Of a DNA stretch of 64,000 nucleotides, positions 42,712 through 52,038 are shown piece by piece. Every line of letters begins with the position of its first letter. Position 1 is the stretch's first letter. A model generated the notes under the pieces. The model was not told the origin of the DNA, ran no database searches, and worked only from the letters and a program-made list of their open reading frames with translations. A program made the position numbers and the translations under genes. This stretch comes from Mesorhizobium australicum WSM2073. Its GTDB lineage: Bacteria > Pseudomonadota > Alphaproteobacteria > Rhizobiales > Rhizobiaceae. The DNA lies in the NCBI RefSeq assembly GCF_000230995.2, contig NC_019973.1, positions 5,594,001 through 5,658,000 of the forward strand, given 5' to 3'.

Positions 42712-45153
42712 TTACTCCATGTCTGGTTGAGGGAATTGGCGGAGAAGCTCGGCGGCCCAATAGAGCCCGCGGGCATTCACGAAATGAAAGGCAAAGCCGT
42801 CCTGTCCGTGTTCCGACAGGATCCTGTCGATCTGGGTCTGGCTGGCCGGATCGGAGGCGCCGCATAGCGCAAGCGCGATTGGGCCCAAGCCCAGCTGAAA
42901 CAGCCGGTTGCCGCGGCGCGATTGCAGATAATATTGCCGCTTCGGCGTGGCGCGCGCGACAAGCTCGATCTGCCGCTCGTTCAGGCCGAAACGCTCGTAG
43001 GCTTCCCGTGCCTGTGGTTCCACGGCACGGTCATTGGGAAGAAAGATGCGCTGTGGGCAGCTCTCGATGATGGCCGGTGCGATTGCAGAGCCAGCGACGT
43101 CGGCCAGTGACTGCGTGGCGAAAATGACCGAGACGTTCTTCTTGCGCAGCACCTTCAGCCATTCGCGTATACGCCCCGCAAAGAGCGGATTGTCGAGATA
43201 GAGCCAGGCCTCGTCGAGCATGAGCAATGTCGGTCGTCCATCGAACCGCGCCTCGAGGCGATGGAAAAGATAGGTGAGCACCGGCAGCACAGCGCCTTGG
43301 CTGTGCATCAGCTCTTCGGTCTCGAAGCACTGCACATCCGACAAGGCCAGCCGATCGTCATCCGCGTCCAGCAACCGGCCGAAGGGCCCGTCGAGCGTGT
43401 AGGGCATCAAAGCGGACTTCAGCGCGTTGGACTGAAGCAAGACCGACAGGCCGGTGAGTGTGCGTTCCTGCGCCGGCGCCGTTGCAAGACTGGTGAGTGC
43501 CGACCAGATTGCCTCTTTCGCCTCCGGGGTGACGGTGACGTTCTCATGGGCGATCAGCCCGGCGATCCATTCGGCTGCCCAGCTGCGGATCGCCGGATCG
43601 TCAATCTTGCGCAGCGGCTGGAAGGCAAGCGCACCGTGCGCGCGCAGCGCGTGATGCTCGCCACCCATGGCAAGAATTGCGGCCCGGGCTGAATTGCCTT
43701 TGTCGAAGACATAGACCTGCGCGCCGGCATAGCGTCGGAACTGCAGAGCGAAGAGGGCAACGAGAACCGATTTGCCGGCGCCGGTCGGTCCGACGATCAG
43801 CATGTGGCCGACATCGTCGACGTGGGTGGAAAGCCGGAACGGTGTCGACCCGCTGGTTGAGGCGAACAGAAGCGGCGGGGCCTCTGCCTGTGTAACTTTG
43901 GCGAGATGCTCGTTCGCCGCCGGGCCGGCCCACACCGAGGAAAGCGGCATCAAGTGGGCGAGGTTCAATGTGTGAACGAGCGGCTGACGGACATTGGCAT
44001 AGACATGGCCGGGCAACGAGCCGAGCCAGGCCTCGACCGCATTCACGCCTTCACGGATCGTGGCGAAGCCGAGGCCATTGACGACGCGCTCGACCGCGCG
44101 GAGTTTCCCCGCAGCGGCTTGATGGTCCTCGTCCCAAACCGTCACCGTCGTCGTCAGATAGCCGAACCCGACATGATCGCCGCCTAACGCCTGGAGTGCG
44201 GCGTCGGCATCGAGCGCCTTGTTTTCGGCATCGGTGTCGACGAGCGGGACGGGTTCGCTGGTCACCACCTCGCGCAGGATGGCCACGATCGATTTGCGCT
44301 TGGCAAACCACTGCCGCCGCAACCGCGTCAGCGTCCTGGTGGCCTCGGTCTTGTCCAGCGGAATGAAGCGCGTCATCCAGCGGTAGGGGAAATCCTGATG
44401 GTTGAGCGCGTCGAGAATTCCGGGCCGTGTGACATTCGGAAAACCGAGGATTGTGAGCGTGCGCAGATGGTGGTTGCCAAGCATCGGCTCCAAGCCGCCG
44501 GTAAGCGGCGCATCGACCAGGATGCCGTCGAGATAGATCGGCGTTTCCGGCGCGGCGACTGGATGGCGGCGGGTGGAGATCGTGCCGTGGAGGTAAGTCA
44601 GCGTCTCGGCATCATCGAGTGCGCGTATTTCGGGCATGAAGCCTGACAGGAGATCCAGCACGCGACCGGTCTCGTCCCGGAACCGCGTGAGTTCCTGGCG
44701 CCACTCTCTCTCGCCTCCGGAATGATGCGAGTCGACCAGAGCGCTTTGCGCCCGCGCCTGGCTGTCCGGCGGCGGCATGAATGTCAGCGTCAGGTGATAG
44801 CGGCTCTCGTAGTGCGCGACCTTGCCTTGAAAGGCCGCGCGCCGTTCTTCATCGACCAACCATGACGCAGCGTCGGGGAAACGCGAGCTTGGGTAGCCCA
44901 GCGCCTCGATGCGCTCGGCTTCGAAGAACAATGCCCAGCCGGAGCCGAGCCGTCTGAGCGCATTGTTGGCCCGCGCGCAGATGCCGATGAGTTCGGCTTC
45001 TGTTGCACTCTCGAGATCAGGCCCGCGAAATCCAAATGAGCGCTGGAAACTTCCGTCCTTGTTGAGCACGATGCCCGGTGCCACCAGTGCGGCCCAAGGC
45101 AGATGATCGGCAAGTCGGTCGGCCTTGCCCCGATATTCGGAGAGATTCAGCAT
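42712..45153 (-). CDS. trbE: Conjugal transfer ATPase TrbE (VirB4-like)
   Basis: An 813-residue ATPase of normal TrbE length, starting MLNLSEYRGKADRLADHLPW. Walker A is GPTGAGKSVL (about residue 450) and Walker B PTLLMLDEAWLYL; the late motif IFATQSLADV is the family's sensor. It powers pilus assembly and substrate transfer at the inner membrane. The start at 45153 overlaps the trbD end by seven bases; the longer frame upstream is not in the family alignment. Confidence 0.95.
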   Translation of the reverse strand: MLNLSEYRGKADRLADHLPWAALVAPGIVLNKDGSFQRSFGFRGPDLESATEAELIGICARANNALRRLGSGWALFFEAERIEALGYPSSRFPDAASWLVDEERRAAFQGKVAHYESRYHLTLTFMPPPDSQARAQSALVDSHHSGGEREWRQELTRFRDETGRVLDLLSGFMPEIRALDDAETLTYLHGTISTRRHPVAAPETPIYLDGILVDAPLTGGLEPMLGNHHLRTLTILGFPNVTRPGILDALNHQDFPYRWMTRFIPLDKTEATRTLTRLRRQWFAKRKSIVAILREVVTSEPVPLVDTDAENKALDADAALQALGGDHVGFGYLTTTVTVWDEDHQAAAGKLRAVERVVNGLGFATIREGVNAVEAWLGSLPGHVYANVRQPLVHTLNLAHLMPLSSVWAGPAANEHLAKVTQAEAPPLLFASTSGSTPFRLSTHVDDVGHMLIVGPTGAGKSVLVALFALQFRRYAGAQVYVFDKGNSARAAILAMGGEHHALRAHGALAFQPLRKIDDPAIRSWAAEWIAGLIAHENVTVTPEAKEAIWSALTSLATAPAQERTLTGLSVLLQSNALKSALMPYTLDGPFGRLLDADDDRLALSDVQCFETEELMHSQGAVLPVLTYLFHRLEARFDGRPTLLMLDEAWLYLDNPLFAGRIREWLKVLRKKNVSVIFATQSLADVAGSAIAPAIIESCPQRIFLPNDRAVEPQAREAYERFGLNERQIELVARATPKRQYYLQSRRGNRLFQLGLGPIALALCGASDPASQTQIDRILSEHGQDGFAFHFVNARGLYWAAELLRQFPQPDME

Positions 45154-45419
45154 GCGAGCCACCCCTTCAGGCGAAGATGGCGGACGAGCACGCTGGCGAA
45201 ATCGGGGTCGCGGCGGGCCGCGAAGACAGCCACGGTGTGCGCGCAGGTCCACAGCACCAATCCGGCAATCCACTGCTGCAACCCCAGCCCGACGGCCGCG
45301 GCGACGGTGCCACTGAGGATGGCCACCGCTCGCGGCGCGCCGCCGAGCAAGATTGGTTCGGTCAGTGCCCGGTGAACCGGAACCTCAAAGCCCTCGATAT
45401 GGTGCTCTCTGGCGAACAT
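45147..45419 (-). CDS. trbD: Conjugal transfer protein TrbD (VirB3-like)
   Basis: A 90-residue membrane protein with HIEGFEVPVHRALTEPILLG, the TrbD/VirB3 signature, and one or two membrane helices (AVAILSGTVAAAVGLGLQ). It associates with the VirB4-type ATPase. Start and stop overlap neighbours (TGATG with trbC and seven bases with trbE). Confidence 0.92.
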   Translation of the reverse strand: MFAREHHIEGFEVPVHRALTEPILLGGAPRAVAILSGTVAAAVGLGLQQWIAGLVLWTCAHTVAVFAARRDPDFASVLVRHLRLKGWLAC

Positions 45420-45727
45420 CAGACGAGTGCCCCGCCGCCAAAGGAGAAGAAGGAGAGGAAGAAGCTCGATGCGGCAAAGGCGATCGACAGGCCGAAGACA
45501 ATCTGGATGAGCCGACGGAACCCACCTGCCGTGTCCCCGAAGGCGAGTGTCAGGCCGGTGCTGATGATGATGATGACCGCGATGATCTTGGCGACCGGCC
45601 CCTGCACTGATTCCAAGATCTGCTGCAGCGGCTGCTCCCAGGGCATTCCGGAGCCGGCGGCGTATGCCGGAAACGTGAGAAGAAACGCGAGCGTGGTGGC
45701 CCAGAGAAAGCGAGGCTTCTTGCGCAT
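45419..45727 (-). CDS. trbC: Conjugal transfer pilin TrbC (VirB2-like)
   Basis: A 102-residue pilin precursor: a long signal (PRFLWATTLAFLLTFPAYAA), then MPWEQPLQQILESVQGPVAK and two hydrophobic helices. TrbC is processed, and in IncP systems cyclised by TraF, to form the pilus; a TraF-type peptidase is encoded at 54862. Its stop overlaps trbD. Confidence 0.93.
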   Translation of the reverse strand: MRKKPRFLWATTLAFLLTFPAYAAGSGMPWEQPLQQILESVQGPVAKIIAVIIIISTGLTLAFGDTAGGFRRLIQIVFGLSIAFAASSFFLSFFSFGGGALV

Positions 45728-45738
45728 GAAGTGACCTT

Positions 45739-46707
45739 TCAGAGTTGCTGGAGTTGCGGAAGCGTGAGCTGGGTGACGGCGTAGTCGCCACTGCCGTCGA
45801 GGCCAGTGACCTCGGCGATCGTCTCGATGCGGCGCGAGGATCCGCGGCCGGCGATGAAGACGATCAGGTCTATCGCCTCGGCGATGAGCCGGCGGGGAAC
45901 GGTGACCACGGCTTCCTGTGCGAGCTGCTCGATGCGGTAGAGGGCGGACCGCGCCGAGTTCGCGTGAACGGTGGCGATGCCGCCTGGGTGACCAGTGTTC
46001 CATGCCTTCAGCATGTCGAGCGCTTCCGCGCCTCTGATCTCGCCGACGATGATGCGATCGGGTCTGAGGCGCAGTGTCGAACGCACGAGATCGGCGAGCG
46101 TGACAGAACCACGCCTGGTCCTCAGCGCAACGCAGTCTTTTGCTGCACATTGAAGTTCGCGCGTATCCTCGATCAGGATCACCCGCTCGTGGCAGTCGGC
46201 GACCACGGCTAGCAGCGCATTGGCAAGGGTTGTCTTGCCCGATGAGGTGCCGCCCGCGACCAGGATGTTGCGCTGCTCGCGGACGGCTTTCTTCAACGCG
46301 TCAGCCTGCAGCGGCAGCATGACCCCGTCGGCGACATAATCGGCCAGGCTGTAGAGCTTTGCGGCGGGCTTGCGAATAGCAAAGCATGGCGCCAACACCA
46401 CAGGTGGCAGCAGGCCTTCGAACCGCTCGCCCGAGGGCAGTTCGGCGCTGACGATCGGATTATCCGCATGCGCTTCGGCGCGCACGTGGGAAGCGACGAG
46501 GCGGACAATGCGCTCCGCCTCGGTAGGATGGATGTGTACGCCTGTGTCGACCAGGCCCTCTCCGAGCCGATCGATCCGCAGTGCTCCGTCGGGATTGACC
46601 ATCACCTCGATGATCGATGGGTCTGAAAGCGCTTTGGTGATCGCCGGACCCATGGCGGTGCGCAGCATCGCACGGCGGCGATGGTCGGCTTCCGGATGAG
46701 AGTTCAC
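45739..46707 (-). CDS. trbB: Conjugal transfer ATPase TrbB (VirB11-like)
   Basis: A 322-residue hexameric traffic ATPase with Walker A GGTSSGKTTL, Asp box ILIEDTRELQ, LRLRPDRIIVGEIRGAEALD and the His box GHPGGIATVHANSA. It drives pilus assembly and transfer from the cytosolic face. The start overlaps the CopG-like gene by four bases (ATGA). Confidence 0.95.
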   Translation of the reverse strand: MNSHPEADHRRRAMLRTAMGPAITKALSDPSIIEVMVNPDGALRIDRLGEGLVDTGVHIHPTEAERIVRLVASHVRAEAHADNPIVSAELPSGERFEGLLPPVVLAPCFAIRKPAAKLYSLADYVADGVMLPLQADALKKAVREQRNILVAGGTSSGKTTLANALLAVVADCHERVILIEDTRELQCAAKDCVALRTRRGSVTLADLVRSTLRLRPDRIIVGEIRGAEALDMLKAWNTGHPGGIATVHANSARSALYRIEQLAQEAVVTVPRRLIAEAIDLIVFIAGRGSSRRIETIAEVTGLDGSGDYAVTQLTLPQLQQL

Positions 46708-47117
46708 CCTTCCCCTCCCCCGCCATTGCCTTTGTCAAGCGACCGCTTCCCGGAAGCGATCTGCCGGCCGACCTGCTCGACAAATTTGTCGAAGCGCTCC
46801 TGGCCGATGGCCTGCGTTACCCTGTCCGGGGCCGGCGTGTGGGCGTGAAGCGTGATCGAGAAGCGGATGAAGAGCGCCAGGCTCTCCATCGTCATCTCGG
46901 CGTCGCGCCTGACATGAGCGAGGTCGCGAGAAAGACGGTCGAGCCTTACCCCGTATCGTTGGTCGAGCTCGTTCTCGCCACGCCGCTCGATGAAGGCTTC
47001 TACTGCCTTGGCGACGATCGCCGATTTGGTGGTCGAAGGATCACGACTGAGTTTGTCCAGCTTCTCGCTTAACTCGAACTCAAGCAGAAATTGGTGACGA
47101 ATGCGGCGGGGCTTCAT
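46704..47117 (-). CDS. CopG-family (ribbon-helix-helix) protein of the transfer region
   Basis: A 137-residue protein whose first 50 residues (RIRHQFLLEFELSEKLDKLS, then TTKSAIVAKAVEAFIERRG) form a ribbon-helix-helix DNA-binding pattern. The rest is helical (HVRRDAEMTMESLALFIRFS). Genes of this type regularly sit between traG and trbB and probably regulate the trb operon. The start at 47117 is set by homology; the frame is open far upstream. Confidence 0.85.
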   Translation of the reverse strand: MKPRRIRHQFLLEFELSEKLDKLSRDPSTTKSAIVAKAVEAFIERRGENELDQRYGVRLDRLSRDLAHVRRDAEMTMESLALFIRFSITLHAHTPAPDRVTQAIGQERFDKFVEQVGRQIASGKRSLDKGNGGGGEG

Positions 47118-47232
47118 GTGGCTTGTTCCAACTGCCAGCGCTGCCCGCCGGCACGGGAACAAGCATCCGCCAGATGCCCAAAAACGCTTATCGCCCTTAT
47201 CTACGCTGAGGTACGCCGTCAGGAAGCAGCGT

Positions 47233-49263
47233 TCAGAAGCCGGGCACGATGTCCTTGTCGTCGCCCCTTCCCTCATTGATGCCGTAGGCGCGGGCCGCCG
47301 TCGAAATCCGATCCATGACACGTTTGTCGGCGACCGGCTCGCTATCATCGTCAACAGACTTGAAGAGATCGTCCTGCTCAGCTTCTGGAGAAAGCACGAC
47401 TTGATCTTCCGCTAGAGCTGGATGGCGCTGCTGCTGGACGCCGCCCTCGTCCCCGATCGCCGCGTCGGCAATTTCGTCGCCCGCAGCCAGACGACCGTCA
47501 ACGCCGCGCACCCGTCCAGTCCAGTCATCCGTGCGCGAAGCCGGACGGTCCGCGTAAGGGCTGTCCCGCAGCACCGGGGAAGGTAGCACGCGTTCGGTAA
47601 AATTCCAGTCCTCATAATAGCGCAGCTTCTGGGCGCGCAACGGCGGCAGCCCTGAAATCAGCACCAGCTCGTCGGTTTGGGGCAGCTGCATCACCTCGCC
47701 AGGAGTGAGCAGCGGTCGGGCCGTTTCCTGCCGGCTGACCATGACGTGCGACAGCCAGGGCGCCAGCCGGTGGCCGGCATAGTTGCGCATCGATCTAAGC
47801 TCCGTTGCGGTGCCGAGCGCATCCGAAATGCGCTTGGCGGTGCGTTCGTCATTGGAGGAAAAGGCAATACGCACGTGGCAGTTGTCGAGAATGGCACTGT
47901 TCTCGCCATAGGCCTTGGATATCTGGTTCAATGATTGCGCGATCAGGTATGCGCGAATGCCATAGCCGGCCATGAAGGCGAGCGCGGTCTCGAAGAAATC
48001 TAACCGCCCGAGCGCCGGGAATTCGTCGAGCATCATGAGGAGTCGATGTTTGCGACTCCTGCTTGGATCGCCCTCAAGGCGCTCGGTCAGGCGTCTGCCG
48101 ATCTGGTTCAGGATCAGGCGCACCAAGGGCTTGGTGCGCGAGATGTCCGACGGCGGCACGACCAGGTAGAGCGATATCGGTCGCTCGGCATCCATGAGAT
48201 CGACAATGCGCCAGTCGCAGGTCGATGTTGCCGCCGCGACCGTCGGGTCGCGATAGAGCCCGAGAAATGACATGGCGGTCGACAAAACACCCGAACGCTC
48301 GTTTTCCGATTTGTTCAGCAGCTCACGTGCCGCCGAGGCCACGACCGGATGGACCTCAGGCTTGTCGGGCGTGCCCAGGTGGTTGGTGGTCATCATCCGC
48401 TGCAGCGTCGCGGAAAAGGAACGTTGCGGGTCCGACAGGAAAGTGGCCACGCGGGCAAGCGTCTTTTCCTCTTCGGCATAGAGCACGTGCAAAACGGCGC
48501 CGACGAGGAGGGAATGACTTGTCTTTTCCCAGTGATTCCGGCGGTCCAGCGCGCCTTCCGGATCTACCAGGATGTCGGCGATGTTCTGAACATCGCGGAC
48601 CTCTTGTGGACCCTTTCGTACCTCAAGCAGCGGGTTATAGCGCGCCGACCTAGGATCCGTCGGATTGAATAGAAGGCAATAGGAGAATTTCGACCGCCAG
48701 CCGGAGGTCAACTGCCAATTCTCGCCTTTGATATCATGAATGACCGCCGAACCGGTCCAGGACAGAAGAGTTGGAACAACCAGTCCGACGCCCTTGCCTG
48801 AACGTGTTGGGGCAAAGGCCATGACGTGCTCGGGCCCGTCATGTCGCAGATAGCGATCCTTCAGCTTGCCTAGGAAAACCCCGGCCGGCCGAAACAGCCC
48901 TGCCGTCACGATCTCCTGAGTCGTTGCCCACCTTGACGAGCCATAGGTCGTCACCGATCCGAGCTGTCGCGCGCGCCACAGCGAACCGCCGATGGCGGCG
49001 GCACAGCCCACGAACCCACTCGCGCCGGCGAGCGCACCGGCCTTATCGAAGACCTCGGGCGCATAGGCGTCAAAATGGTACCACCATTCAAACAGTTTCC
49101 ACGGCTTGTAGATCGGCCAGCCAGCCGCAACAAACCACGGCGCGCCGAGTGGCGGCTGATGGCCCAGCATGTGCGCGCACCACTGCGTGGCCGTCCACAC
49201 GCCGAGCATGACGATTGCGAATACGACGACGATCTGCCCAATCAGCAACTTCGTGGGCGTCAT
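47233..49263 (-). CDS. traG: Conjugal coupling protein TraG (VirD4-like)
   Basis: A 676-residue coupling ATPase. Two N-terminal membrane segments (IGQIVVVFAIVMLGVWTAT and AGALAGASGFVGCAAAIGG) precede Walker A APTRSGKGVGLVVPTLL, VIHDIKGENW and Walker B LLMMLDEFPALGRLDFFE. It brings the relaxase-DNA complex to the channel. Usually the relaxase gene is directly upstream; here a 2.8-kb segment with a glmS-type gene comes between. Confidence 0.95.
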   Translation of the reverse strand: MTPTKLLIGQIVVVFAIVMLGVWTATQWCAHMLGHQPPLGAPWFVAAGWPIYKPWKLFEWWYHFDAYAPEVFDKAGALAGASGFVGCAAAIGGSLWRARQLGSVTTYGSSRWATTQEIVTAGLFRPAGVFLGKLKDRYLRHDGPEHVMAFAPTRSGKGVGLVVPTLLSWTGSAVIHDIKGENWQLTSGWRSKFSYCLLFNPTDPRSARYNPLLEVRKGPQEVRDVQNIADILVDPEGALDRRNHWEKTSHSLLVGAVLHVLYAEEEKTLARVATFLSDPQRSFSATLQRMMTTNHLGTPDKPEVHPVVASAARELLNKSENERSGVLSTAMSFLGLYRDPTVAAATSTCDWRIVDLMDAERPISLYLVVPPSDISRTKPLVRLILNQIGRRLTERLEGDPSRSRKHRLLMMLDEFPALGRLDFFETALAFMAGYGIRAYLIAQSLNQISKAYGENSAILDNCHVRIAFSSNDERTAKRISDALGTATELRSMRNYAGHRLAPWLSHVMVSRQETARPLLTPGEVMQLPQTDELVLISGLPPLRAQKLRYYEDWNFTERVLPSPVLRDSPYADRPASRTDDWTGRVRGVDGRLAAGDEIADAAIGDEGGVQQQRHPALAEDQVVLSPEAEQDDLFKSVDDDSEPVADKRVMDRISTAARAYGINEGRGDDKDIVPGF

Positions 49264-49463
49264 TGGCTTGCTCCGCTGTTTCGAACACCGGGGCAAGCAT
49301 CGCGCGCCGCGATGTGAACTGAAATGCACACTACGCACGACCAGGTGCGACGAGGAGCAGCGCCGGGCTCGTCACAAGGATTAGCCGGAGCTATTAAGGC
49401 CTCGACGATAACGTCCGACTGCTCGTTCAGCCGAAGTGCATTTCTATCGAAGGGCCGTGACCA

Positions 49464-51287
49464 TCATTCGACGGTAACCGATTTTGCGAGATTGCGCGGC
49501 TGGTCGACATCTTTGCCCATCAAGACCGCCGTGTGATACGCAAGAAGCTGTATCGGCAGCGCAAAGATCATTGGCGCGATAATTTCGTCGACTACCGGCA
49601 GCACGATCGTGTGCATCGTGTCGAGTTTCGAAGCAGCGGCCCCTTTCTCATCCGTGATGAGGATAATCCGACCGCCTCTGGCGGCCGCTTCCTGCATGTT
49701 CGAGACGGTCTTGTCGAAAAAGCGATCATGTGGCGCGATGACGATCACTGGCATGTTTTCGTCGACCAGTGCGAGCGGACCATGCTTCAATTCACCAGCC
49801 GCATATCCCTCGGCATGGATGTAGGATATCTCCTTGAGCTTCAGCGCACCTTCCATTGCCAGTGGGAAACTGGTGCCGCGGCCGATATACAGGACGTCAT
49901 GACATTTTGACAGTTCGCGCGATAGGAGCTCGACATCTGGCTTGATGCTGTTCAGGACCCGGCCCATGACGCCCGGCATTTCGGCAAGACTCGTGACGAG
50001 CGCCTTTGCCTCATCTTGCGTTGCCGTTCCACGGGCCCTGGCAGCGCCAATGGCGAGTGTGGCTAGAGCCACAAGCTGGCAGGTGAACGCCTTGGTGGAG
50101 GCAACGCCGATCTCCGGGCCGGCGAAGATCGGGAAGACGGCGTCGGCCTCCCGCGCAATGCTCGATTCCCGGCTGTTGACGACAGCGCCGGTCTTCAGCC
50201 CACGCGCCTTGCAGTATCTCAGGGATGCGAGCGTGTCCGCGGTTTCACCGGACTGCGAAATGAAAAGAGCCGCCGACTGCGGCGGCAACGGGATCTCCCG
50301 GTAGCGGAATTCGGACGCGACGTCGATTTCGACCGGCAGGCGCGCATAGCGCTCGAACCAGTATTTTGCGATAAGTCCAGCCAGATAGGCGGTGCCGCAA
50401 GCCGAGATCGCCAGGCTCGGGATGCCGGCGAAATCCATGCAAGACGTCGTGTCGGCGCGATTCCCTTCGAAGCTGGTGTGATAACCGAGCGCACGGGCGA
50501 CAACCTCGGGCTGCTCATGAATTTCCTTCTCCATGAAATGGCGATACTTGCCCTTATCGGCCAGATATGCCCCGGCAAGGGAAGTCTGGCGCGGACGCTC
50601 GACGGGATGGCCATCGAAATTGAAGATATCGACTCCTGTCTTGCCGATAACGGCCCAGTCGCCGTCGACGAGATACGTGACCGCATTTGTGAAGGGAGCA
50701 AGCGCGATCGCGTCGGAGCCCAGGAACATCTCGCCGTCGCCATGACCGATCGCCAATGGGGGTCCATTGCGCGCCGCCATGATGGTGGACGGATCATCCT
50801 CAAAGAGAACAGCAAGCGCGTACGCACCCCTGACGCGCTTCAGCATGGCATGCATTGCCTCACCCCTCCCCATGCCCTCACGGCGGTATCGTGCCAAGAG
50901 ATGTACGACAACCTCGGTGTCGGTATCGGTCTGGAACTCGGCGCCCGCCGCCGCCAGTTCATCCTTCAATTCGGCGAAATTCTCGATGATGCCGTTGTGA
51001 ACCACGGCCACACCCTCGGCAATGTGCGGGTGGGCGTTGCGCTCGGTGGGTGCGCCATGGGTCGCCCAACGTGTATGTGCGATGCCGACGATGCCACTCA
51101 GCGGCTCTTCCTTCAATCTTTTCTCGAGATTGACAAGCTTGCCCTTCGCGCGCCGGGAGTGCAACGAGCCCTCGCAAAGGGTGGCAAGGCCGGCTGAGTC
51201 ATAGCCGCGATATTCGAGCCGCTTCAACGCGTCGACCAACCGCTCCGACACCGGCTGATGCCCAACGATGCCAACAATCCCGCACAT
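49464..51287 (-). CDS. nodM: Glutamine-fructose-6-phosphate aminotransferase (GlmS family), nodM-like
   Basis: A 607-residue enzyme of full GlmS length. The N-terminal nucleophile is Cys2 in MCGIVGIVGH; two SIS domains follow (ISQSGETADTLASLRYCKA and VIVIAPHDR) and the end KSVTVE is the usual one. It makes glucosamine-6-phosphate, the precursor of cell wall and of the chitin-like Nod factor backbone. A nod-box-like sequence about 85-130 bases upstream suggests that it is the symbiosis paralogue nodM, induced with nod genes, not the housekeeping glmS. It sits unusually between relaxase and traG. Confidence 0.85.
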   Translation of the reverse strand: MCGIVGIVGHQPVSERLVDALKRLEYRGYDSAGLATLCEGSLHSRRAKGKLVNLEKRLKEEPLSGIVGIAHTRWATHGAPTERNAHPHIAEGVAVVHNGIIENFAELKDELAAAGAEFQTDTDTEVVVHLLARYRREGMGRGEAMHAMLKRVRGAYALAVLFEDDPSTIMAARNGPPLAIGHGDGEMFLGSDAIALAPFTNAVTYLVDGDWAVIGKTGVDIFNFDGHPVERPRQTSLAGAYLADKGKYRHFMEKEIHEQPEVVARALGYHTSFEGNRADTTSCMDFAGIPSLAISACGTAYLAGLIAKYWFERYARLPVEIDVASEFRYREIPLPPQSAALFISQSGETADTLASLRYCKARGLKTGAVVNSRESSIAREADAVFPIFAGPEIGVASTKAFTCQLVALATLAIGAARARGTATQDEAKALVTSLAEMPGVMGRVLNSIKPDVELLSRELSKCHDVLYIGRGTSFPLAMEGALKLKEISYIHAEGYAAGELKHGPLALVDENMPVIVIAPHDRFFDKTVSNMQEAAARGGRIILITDEKGAAASKLDTMHTIVLPVVDEIIAPMIFALPIQLLAYHTAVLMGKDVDQPRNLAKSVTVE

Positions 51288-51370
51288 GATCGTCTCCGAA
51301 TTCTTCCCGATAGCCTCAGTCGGCCCAAGGGCACGGCCAAGCGCTCAGCCTCCCTAGTAGAATTCGGCAA

Positions 51371-51417
51371 AACAGGTAAATCGATTTTTGGGATAGCTGC
51401 CATCCAGCCAGCGGATA
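51371..51417 (-). promoter_or_regulatory. Nod-box-like sequence in front of the glmS-type gene
   Basis: Read on the minus strand: ATCC, then GGATG, then ATCCCAAAAATCGATTT and ACC in the order and near-spacing of the nod box (ATCCA-N-GATG-N-ATCNAAACAATCRATTTTACCAAT). The central ATC...AATCGATTT is well kept; the first arm and the last bases are poorer, with one base missing before ACC. LysR-type NodD with flavonoids would act here. Confidence 0.6.
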
Positions 51418-51548
51418 GGCGAGTTCGTGTTTGACATCGGCGAGACGGACCGTTGATTTCGGCTATCCAGGTCTCCTGACCTTCACCCGTCTCAGAGAAT
51501 GAGAAAGCCGTCAAATTCGCTACCAATTGCCGCGATTTGCGGCTTTGT

Positions 51549-51806
51549 TCAGTGCTTTTTCAACTTGCGCGGCCGCGCAGATTGTCCCTGCAAGCTGTCC
51601 CTCTTGGGCACCGCCGCGTGTCGCGGAGAGGATCGTCCGGTGGCCGACTTAGTGGCGGAGTGTTCGGCGGTGCGGAGTTTCGGCCGCTGAAATTCAGCCG
51701 TGGCAACGTCGCCGAGTTGCCGACGCTGCCGCCGCAACCGGGCTGTGTCGATCTTAGACAAGGCCGAATGCCAGGCTCTGTCGATGGCCCTAAGGATCAT
51801 TTGCAT
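51549..51806 (-). CDS. Hypothetical basic protein
   Basis: An 85-residue frame with AGAGGAAGG seven bases before the ATG at 51806. It is rich in Arg/Lys and Ala (IDTARLRRQRRQLGDVATAE) and has no recognisable domain. It lies between the relaxase gene and the nod box. The good ribosome-binding site supports it, but composition alone would not. Confidence 0.35.
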   Translation of the reverse strand: MQMILRAIDRAWHSALSKIDTARLRRQRRQLGDVATAEFQRPKLRTAEHSATKSATGRSSPRHAAVPKRDSLQGQSARPRKLKKH

Positions 51807-52038
51807 TGCTACCTTCCTCTGCTGCCCAGCGCATTCGCTTCGTCTGCGTCAGTCGATTTGGGATCGTGCATCAAAGTTCGATGCCGATGCGAATCGGGTG
51901 GCTATCAGCCCCATTTTTGGCTGCCTATGCAAGCAGGCGGACGCGTTATGTCATCTTATGCCTCATGGCTCGGATCACCTTGTCGAACTCTTGCGGGGGT
52001 CGAAGGCACCCCGCACCTGCGCATGGCTACCATGAAAG

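Noticed and set aside
49400..49470. Possible Tn7 attachment site at the glmS end
   Set aside because: The gene end is conserved, but no Tn7-type end repeats or transposition genes are near.
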